Of a DNA stretch of 64,000 nucleotides, positions 57,091-64,000 are shown in pieces. A model generated the notes under the pieces. The model was not told the origin of the DNA, ran no database searches, and saw only the letters and a list, made by a program, of their open reading frames with translations. The translations under genes and the position numbers were made by a program. The stretch's first letter is position 1, and each line of letters opens with the position of its first letter. Source of the stretch: Ananas comosus (taxonomy: Eukaryota > Streptophyta > Magnoliopsida > Poales > Bromeliaceae); contig NC_033627.1 of assembly GCF_001540865.1 (NCBI RefSeq), positions 8,537,408 through 8,601,407 on the forward strand. Reading direction: 5' to 3'.

Positions 57091-57141
57091 GAAGGTGAGC
57101 ACGATGATCCTTGTTCAGTGACGATCATCGTGGCCACCTTC
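57091..57141 (+). ncRNA. LARD LTR hairpin A, copy 2
   Basis: The 19-base arms GAAGGTGAGCACGATGATC and GATCATCGTGGCCACCTTC pair at 17 of 19 positions. Compared with copy 1 the stem letters changed on both sides (GAGG/CCTC to GAAGG/CCTTC, GTGATC/GATCAC to ATGATC/GATCAT). Confidence 0.55.
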
Positions 57142-57244
57142 GTTGGGGTCAACGAGCCCCTGGTTTGCGGGATAAGTGCAGTTTAGGCGTTGTGCGCACT
57201 TTGTGGCTGAACTTCGCATTGTTCCCATGCTCCCCACAATGGCC

Positions 57245-57272
57245 GGCCATGCTCCGAAGTGTGAGCATGGCC
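57245..57272 (+). ncRNA. LARD LTR hairpin B
   Basis: GGCCATGCTC and GAGCATGGCC form a perfect 10-bp stem with loop CGAAGTGT. The other copies at 54430-54449 (GTGCTC/GAGCAC) and ~14021 keep a shorter stem. Confidence 0.5.
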
Positions 57273-59410
57273 TTCGGCACGCCAAAACTTGTTAGCGGAT
57301 GTCTCGGCTTAACCAAATGATCATCGGTTTGCGCTATCGGACTATAAAACCCCGGAAATCGCATGAAATAATGCGATTTCATGTAATCGGGAGAGTTTTT
57401 ATGCATTTGTGCTTAGTGTGGCTACTGTTGGCAGCGTGTGTGGGCAGTGGGTGACCTCTGGACTGATTGTCCAAGGCCCCAGGCTCTTGCGGAGATCGAA
57501 AATTGATTTCCAGTGCGTTTGTCGGCAAAAAATTCGCCGACGGAACATGTTTTCGATTCGAAATTATTCTGACGGTGCCTTGGGACATTTTGTGTCATCG
57601 CTGAGCCTTGTTGGCTGGTCACCCGCGTCGTTTTGAGGGTTCAGAAACGACGGGTGAGCGACGGTGGGTTCCGGTGTCGAATTAGACACTTCCGGGAATC
57701 CGAATTAGAACGATTATCCGACGATAATCGTTTCGATGTGTGTTAGTGTTGTTGTTGCCAAATCCCATGAATAATGGTGTTTAGTGGCAACGGGTGACTA
57801 GTAGCACGAGTCAGTGCGTTCTGGGACAGTTCGTGGGTCCCGGCGGAGTCTCGGTGCGATTTTCCGGACTCCGGTGAGTTACGGTAATCGGTTTCAGGAA
57901 ACCGATCTCTGTGGAGTTGTTTGTAGTGTTGTGGATTCAGTGTTTATTATTTGTGGGTTAGACACTAACCCGGTGGATCCTCCTTTGGTCCAGTTGACAT
58001 TCTTTCGTAGTCAAGAGACAGGCGCAACATTCTTACAGGTGGGTACTTCGGTCCGAAGTCGGTACAGTGGTGCACGGTCGGTGATATCTTCTTACCCTTG
58101 TTCTCCCGTTATTACTTTACATGCATATGTTATCTGTGAACTGGTTGGTAGGTTCTTGTATATTGTATCTATGACCCATTTGGTCGACTTGTTGCATCGT
58201 TATTGTGACCTACTTGGTCCGTTGGATAGTTGATGACCTGTACGGTCGGTGAGCCCTGAGGGGCAGGATTGTCAGCTGGTTGCCGACGGTTGGCTATTGA
58301 GCATATCAGGATTGATCGCTCGAGACTCGTACGCATTTCACGAACACCAGCGGTCTGATCCACCGCAAGAGGGTGTTCTTTTTCGAAAAAATGGTTGGAC
58401 GTACCAACCCGTGAGCCTATAGGCTACCTTGGGTTATATGCAGCCTGTGAGCCCATAGGCTACCTTGGGTTATATACAGTTAGAGTAGCAGTGGCATAGG
58501 CTTGAGGTCTGCCGTGCGGACCAACAGGGCCAAGCTTTCAGATTGGATACTTTTGGACCTATCGTCGAGTTGATGCATACATACAATAGCGGTAGTTGTG
58601 CATTTTTAGTTTCTATTCATATATTATCGTTGCTACTGTATTTCACTTACCCATATTGTTGCTTAGCCTCCTTTGCTGGTGAGTACCTCTCGCCCTCGTC
58701 GGCGTGCGGTACCCACTGGGAAGGGGGACATGTTTACATGTTCTCACCTCCCCTACCATTTTTCAAGTATTGCGGGCGGTGAGGGTTGAGATGAGACGTG
58801 CGACACGTTCGTAGCGGTCGATAGAGCTTTCGACCCGGTTTGTTTTGTTTAGTTGCTACTCTCTTTATTTCTGTTGATATAACTTAGACATACAGGTTCA
58901 GTTGATTTTGTTTAATTGGATAAATTTGATTTTGGCAATGGAATTAAAGAACTTATGTTTTCCTTTGAGATGAAAACGATTTTCTACTCCTCGTGGTAGC
59001 GTGTTTTAAAGAAAAAGGGTTTCCGTGTGGAAAATGGTTTTGAAAAGATTTTCTCGTGGTTTTCAGAAATTAGGATTTCAAAATGAGTTTCCAGGTAGGA
59101 AACATTTTAAAACCAATAGTTGTGGACTTATGATTAAAACTCTGAAAGTGAATTCGAATGTGAATGATGTATGAATGTATGAATGTATGGATGTTTATAT
59201 ATTCAATTATGGTGGTTGTATCATGTTTATGTATCTTGTACTTGTGCAACGCCATACAAATACAGGGGAGATTCTGTCGATGTGAACAGTGAACTCTCTG
59301 TATTTGTGGCGGATCTGGCAAACCCTGGGGGTCAGGTTTAAAAGAAAAAAAAATTGGACACTTCTGCATTGCTTTTAAATCAAAAAGGGACCCTGGGGCG
59401 TGGCAGGCTT

Positions 59411-60709
59411 GCATATATATTGCATCTCTGTGGACCTTGGGTTCAGGCAACACATTGACTCCTTTGTCGTATGTTTCGATCTGGTTGATCGTTGTTCGGC
59501 GTTGTACGCCCTTATATCTGGCTTCGGCCAAGGCACCGGTTTCAGCCGACTTTGGCATTGAGCATATCAACATGACTTAGTCACAGTACTTGGGTGTATT
59601 CATGACACCAGGTAGGTTTGGCCACCGACCGGAGGTGTACTTATCCGGATGGGTCGTCCAGTGGGCGGATGAATCAGGTCGGTGCAAGCATTGTGACAGG
59701 CAACGCTTGAGGTCTGCGGACCAATATAGCAGGCACCAGATTGGGTACAGTTTTGAGTTGATTACCTTGAGGCATGCTAAGCATTGTATTCCTTACAGTA
59801 GCCGTTTTATTACTTGCTTCGTATCATATCTGTTATAGCTACTGTAGTTCTCTTTCGTATCACAACATCTGTATTTGTTTACTTTACCTCCTTCGGTTTT
59901 CGGTGATTACAACTTGCCTTCGTGGCTCTATCGTACCCACTGAAAAACTTTGATTGTGGTTTCTCACCCCCCATTTTCCCAGGTGGTTCGGGCAAGGAGT
60001 TGGCATTTGGACCGACAGGAGGACGCCCTAGCTAGGCTACAGTAGTGGTCGTCACCCTGTTTATGTTTTATTTCTGCATTTAGTAAATTAATAATTAAAT
60101 GGTTCAGTTAGATGATCACTATGAATATTTGGATATTTGTGAATTAGTTTGAGTTGATGATTTACTATGATGCTTGCAATTGGAGTTTATGGATCTTCGG
60201 TTTTGGAATTATGTATTTATACTTTGTGATTTTCTACCCCTCGAGGTAGTCGGTTTCAAAATGGAGTTTCCGAGTGGAAAACAGTTTTAAAAAGATTTTT
60301 GAATGGTTTTTGTCAATGATTGGATAGAGTTTAAAATAAAGCTTCCGAGTCGGGAGCACTTTTAATAGGATGACTATTGTATTGTGCATCGCATCATCCA
60401 GCGCCTAAGGAGTTTTTAGAGGCATGCATCATTTCTAAGGATCGCTAGCTGTATAGAAATGCATAGCATGAATTGATTGTGGATTGGTAAATGTAGGTTG
60501 TTGTTGTGATCCTGATGTTGTTGTTGGTATGCCATACAAATATAAAGGAGACTCTGTCCGAGTAGTTAGAGAAACTTTGTATTTGTGGCGGGTCTGTACG
60601 TCACGTGGGCCAGGTTGTATAAAAAAAAAAGGCACGTTTTCTGCAACTCTGGTTTCTAAATTTGTATTCATTATAAAAAGGCTTTTAAAATTGGCCCCGG
60701 GGTGTGACA
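59411..60709 (+). mobile_element. LARD 5' LTR, right part
   Basis: Continues the outer LTR after the nested copy and ends GGGGTGTGACA. It contains the GTACCCACTG block (~59935) and the U5 block (~60540-60595). Confidence 0.82.
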
Positions 60710-62072
60710 GATTAAGATGGTATCAGAGTGTGAAACAACTACAACTGCATTTACAAGCTTTCTAACTGAACCACTGGTTAGGTTGACCTATAGGAAGACC
60801 TAAGGCGTGTAGGCAGGTGCGAGCACAGGGTATTCGAGATTTAGTCTCGAGGTTATCGAGCTAGGAGGCTCGAAGGTTGATTTGTGTTTATTACCTCGTA
60901 TTTCTTGTACTGCAGGAAATGACATGTACTCGTTTTGGTGTTAGGAGTCGGGGCAGTGAGTGGACTAGCTCTGAGCAGTGAGATGTCGACAAGCTGCTTT
61001 TGCTACTGTGATCGCCTCACCTCCAGCACGGGACATGGAAGCTTTTGCGGGTCAATCCGCAGGCACACAGGGTTCACTCTTTTGAGTTATGTTGAAAGGT
61101 TTTGCTGGTGGAAATTTAAAGGCGGATGTTTCAACCTTTTGTGGGTTCTTTGTCAGTGTGGTGTGTGTCGGATCTGGCTGATGTACAGTCGTGATGTCGG
61201 ATCTCTGTTCGTGTATTCTAGTGCATTATAGGGTTATTGGTCGGCTTAGTTTTGTGTCATGTCTCCAACTTTCTGTTGGCAATGGATCCGCGGGTATTTT
61301 ACCTTTCTTTCGATAAGTACGTTGGCTGCAGACAACGTAGTGTTGAAAGTTAGGACAAGATACCCTACCCCTTTTGGGGAATATCTGGATTGGGTCGGTA
61401 TTTTTTCTTTAAGAGAGGTAACGTTAATCTTTGATCATTAAGCTTGGAGGTTGGCTCAGAAGTCGCAGCTTGTGATATTGTACAAGGTGTACGTTTTAGT
61501 TTATTGTGGATACCTTGGATTGGATTGGATTATTGTTCGGTCACTTGGTGAGAGGCATGTTGGAGTCTCGAAGAGACTGGCATTTAGCGTTGCTAGCAAT
61601 ATCGATCGCTTGGGTCCCTTGGGGATGGCAACAACAGGGTCTCATATAGAGGCATCACTGGTGGTTACGGTCGCTTGTTGCAAGGCAACCCTGTTCACCT
61701 AGTGATGGATATGCTGTGGTGTTTATGTTGACCTGTTTGTACCCAAATGAGTGTTGAGCTGGCTAAATTGTCAGGCTCAACTGGTAATGTCAGCCTTAGA
61801 CCTTTTGGTCTAGGCGAAAGGTTAGGTCTTGGACCTAAGTGAGTCGGATTTCATCGGTGGGTTTCGATGGTTAAGATTTGGCTTTGTCTGGTTATAGTTC
61901 GGACTGGTGGGAGGTTGTAGCCTCCGAGATGAGTGTTGGTACTCTAGTTTAGGAGCTTTCCTGCCATGCCACAATAGCTGTGCTTGGTGCATTAGTGGTG
62001 TGTTATCCGAAATTGTTTTCGGTGGTGTGTAGGCAAGTTTCAGGGACAAAACTTTCTTTAAGAGAGGGATGA
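60710..62072 (+). other. LARD internal region with PBS and PPT
   Basis: The PBS TGGTATCAGAGTG lies at 60718-60730, nine bases from the LTR. The right end has AAGAGAGGGATGA (62060-62072), the PPT. Between them frames are short and broken, and I recognise no protein. Possibly a fully decayed gag. Confidence 0.78.
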
Positions 62073-64000
62073 TGTAAGGACTGTGAATTTGACAGTATAG
62101 CTAGACTCTCTGTTGACGATGTTTTGTGTGTATTTTAATTACAAAAGTATTCGTCAAGTTTCGGAAGAAAACGAGTTTGAATGGAGAAGTTACGCGACTT
62201 TTACTTTTCACTTAAAGTGAATAGTAACTCGGTTTTTCGGAGAGGCCAATGAGTAGAGTTGGCTTCTCGCGAGTATCGAACTCTGTTCATAGCAATCCAA
62301 TAACTCGTTTTCAATGGTTCGACTATTCTGGAACCATTGGCGCTAACGGATTATGGTTTGATGCACGGATTTCAAGAAAACTGGAGATATATATATTCTA
62401 TGTATTTGTGTAGTTTGGCCATTAGGAGAGAGGATAGGTTTTGTCGCAAATCCGTGACCAAACAAGGTGAAACAAAGTCGTGAGTTTGTTGTCTCTGTCG
62501 TGGTGATCGCACTAGTGCGGTCCGTTCGCAAATCTGACGGACGGATCTCTTAATATCATATGTTGATCGAGGAGGTGTCATTAATGGCAAAACTGTAATT
62601 TTGCGAAAAGCTCGACATTTTATGTACCGTTTTGCGTGAAATTGATTGTGGAGGTGTATTTGTGCGTTTTACTCGCGCTGTGAGGGACTCAGATTAAAAT
62701 ACCTGAGTTTGGTGGACTTATATGCAATTATGCTATATATATATAGCTCACCTAGGGTTTGCCCCATGCAAACCCTAACCCTAGCCCTAGCTGCGCCCCT
62801 AGCCACCTCGATCTCCCTTCCCTACCCTGCGCTGCGTGCCCCCGGTGGCCGCCGACCCAGCCCCGGCTGGCTAGCCACGGCCGCCACCACCTTCTCCTTT
62901 CTCTCCCTCAACTCCTCTTCCATTTGTGCCGAGGACTACCAGGAAGGGGATCTTTAACCTCGGGCCTCTCTGGCAGTGACCCCTCTGGCACTGACCCCTG
63001 ATCCCCAGCGACTCACCCCGTCGTAGCCCGCCGCCTTCTTGCGCCGCCACCGCCGCCCTGACAGGTTGCGGCCAGCCTAGGCAAGCTCGGGCTGAGGAGC
63101 TTTAGCTCCCTTCTTACGTCGCCGCCACCACCTTGGGTCAGCCGAACCGCCCTCCTCCGGAGCCCCGGCGACCTCCGCCGCCGCCCTCAGCCACCGTGGG
63201 CGCCGCCACCGCGCTGCTTCGGCCCAGCGAGTTTGGGCCGAGCTGGGGGCCAAGCTGGGGGCCGAGCTGAGTCGCCACCCTTCCCCTGCACTGCTGCTGC
63301 CGGCGCCCCTGCCCTCAGCTGGAGCGATCGCCGCCGTCACCGCACACCTTGGGCGCCGCGATCGCAATCCTCAGACTGAGCCTAGCTTGGGCGGCCGCGC
63401 CCTAGCTGCGGGCCACCGCCGGCGTCACCCGCCTCCTACCTCCCCCTCTGTGTGACCCCGGGGGACCCTCGTCGCTGATCGGTGTCGCCCAGAGGTCGCC
63501 GTCACCGGAGGAGCGGAGCCCAAGCTCCTCTATCCTCATGCGAGCTAGGGCATCGCCGCCTGCCTCCCGCCGGCGTCCTGTGTGAGCGGCGACCTTCCCC
63601 GATCAGCCTCACCTTCCTACCACCGGCACTTCTGCCGCCGAGTCGACGCCGGCCGAATCCCAGCCCTTCTGCTCGGTAAGCCTTAATATTGTGCTGTTTG
63701 TGCATAGTTCTAGTTTGTGCTTGCTTTCTCGGCGATCCGAGGCTGTCCCGATGCTTCCGAGGTGAGCACGGTGATCGCTGGTCAGTGCTGATCACAACGC
63801 TCACCTCACTTTGGATCAACGGATGCCGAATCGACTTGTTCGACGCGGTTTACTCCGAGTGCGCGCTGTTTGCTGAAAGTTCAGGTCGCTCCCGCGCCTT
63901 CTACAGTGAGCCGTTGTGCTCCGGATCGTGAGCTCATCCTCTGGCACGTCAAGACCTGTCAGTACGTGTCTCGGCAGACCTTGGAAGTCTTTGGTTTGCG
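62073..64000 (+). mobile_element. LARD 3' LTR (runs off the window)
   Basis: Starts TGTAAGGACTGTG. Similar throughout to 55364 onward: AT-rich U3, TATA tract CTATATATATATAG (62733-62746), telobox hairpin (62751-62780), GC-rich leader (62800-63680), CGGTAAGCC (~63675), hairpin A (63759-63807). Confidence 0.9.
62751..62780 (+). promoter_or_regulatory. Telobox hairpin, LARD 3' LTR
   Basis: CTAGGGTTTG pairs with CAAACCCTAA (nine pairs) around CCCCATG, five to ten bases after the TATA tract. The telobox AAACCCTAA is known near the start sites of plant translation genes; its role here is inferred. Confidence 0.6.

Larger units (their letters stand above)
55364..59405 (+). mobile_element. Complete LARD solo LTR, nested
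   Basis: 4042 bp, TGTAAGGACTG to GGGGCGTGGCA, with a perfect duplication GGCTT (55359-55363 and 59406-59410). It contains a telobox hairpin (56051-56081), a GC-rich leader (56100-57000), a donor-like CCGGTAAGC (~57010), hairpins A (57091-57141) and B (57245-57272), a GTACCCACTGGGAA block (~58709) and a U5 block (~59258-59330). The GC-rich open frames in it look accidental. Confidence 0.9.
53919..64000 (+). mobile_element. LARD: large non-autonomous LTR element
   Basis: 5' LTR (53919-55363 and 59411-60709; its first ~1.35 kb is missing at the copia G junction), PBS, internal 60710-62072, PPT, 3' LTR from 62073 running off the window. The LTR is ~4 kb and the internal part ~1.36 kb with no recognisable gag or pol, which fits a LARD. 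The 5' LTR is split by a solo LTR of the same family. Confidence 0.85.

Noticed and set aside
63077..63819. Ala/Arg/Gly-rich frames
   Set aside because: Same GC-rich LTR leader; no family likeness.

Overview
This is plant nuclear DNA, almost certainly from an angiosperm. It holds Ty1/copia and Ty3/gypsy LTR retrotransposons, a Tat-lineage element with two RNase H domains and an antisense plant-mobile-domain ORF, a TRIM, palindromic MITEs in (TA)n tracts and a Mutator-like transposase fragment. The species cannot be fixed from sequence alone. I see no host gene, tRNA, rRNA or CRISPR: the window is a stack of nested elements, some chimeric or joined across assembly gaps.

Layout. 1-5147: decayed Ty3/gypsy chromovirus C (+), a pol relic followed by its 3' LTR (2776-5147, 375-N gap). 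C sits in the 5' LTR of Tat element B (+, 5148-26182: LTR remnant, gag, protease, RT, RNase H, second RNase H, integrase, antisense PMD ORF, 3' LTR). B's integrase is split by copia element H (-, 12102-21271, target duplication CGACC). H carries a rearranged LARD-type solo LTR (12853-14955, duplication CAAAG) and a 519-bp inverted repeat of its own gag start. 26183-28419: a tandem TRIM (duplication GTAAC), two ~540-bp palindromic MITEs separated by (TA)n, and a MULE transposase fragment. 28420-34321: gag-only gypsy element D (-), with a small LTR nested in its left LTR (duplication TGAGA). 34322-43046: chromovirus E (-), probably a false join of two copies across a 100-N gap. 43047-53918: SIRE-like copia G (-), split by LTR F (43584-49160), which itself holds a chromovirus solo LTR (46379-48826). 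53919-64000: a LARD (+) with ~4-kb LTRs, its 5' LTR split by a solo LTR of the same family (duplication GGCTT), a PBS, a ~1.36-kb internal region with no recognisable gene, and a 3' LTR that runs off the window.

The most interesting signal lies in the LTRs, not in the coding regions. Six LTRs from different families (chromoviruses C, E-left, E-right and the solo LTR, gag-only D, copia G) carry arrays of CCGG-centred palindromes in pairs about 20-21 bp apart, just upstream of a TATA-like box. The flanking letters differ by family (ACCGGT, TACCGGTA, TCCGGA) while pairing and spacing are kept. Further downstream several gypsy-type LTRs share a stem-loop next to CCCACTGGG whose stem changes in a compensatory way. 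LARD LTRs carry two more covarying hairpins and a telobox hairpin. These look like shared LTR control modules that move between unrelated retrotransposon families.

All comparisons were made by eye within the window. Lineage names rest on domain order and motifs.
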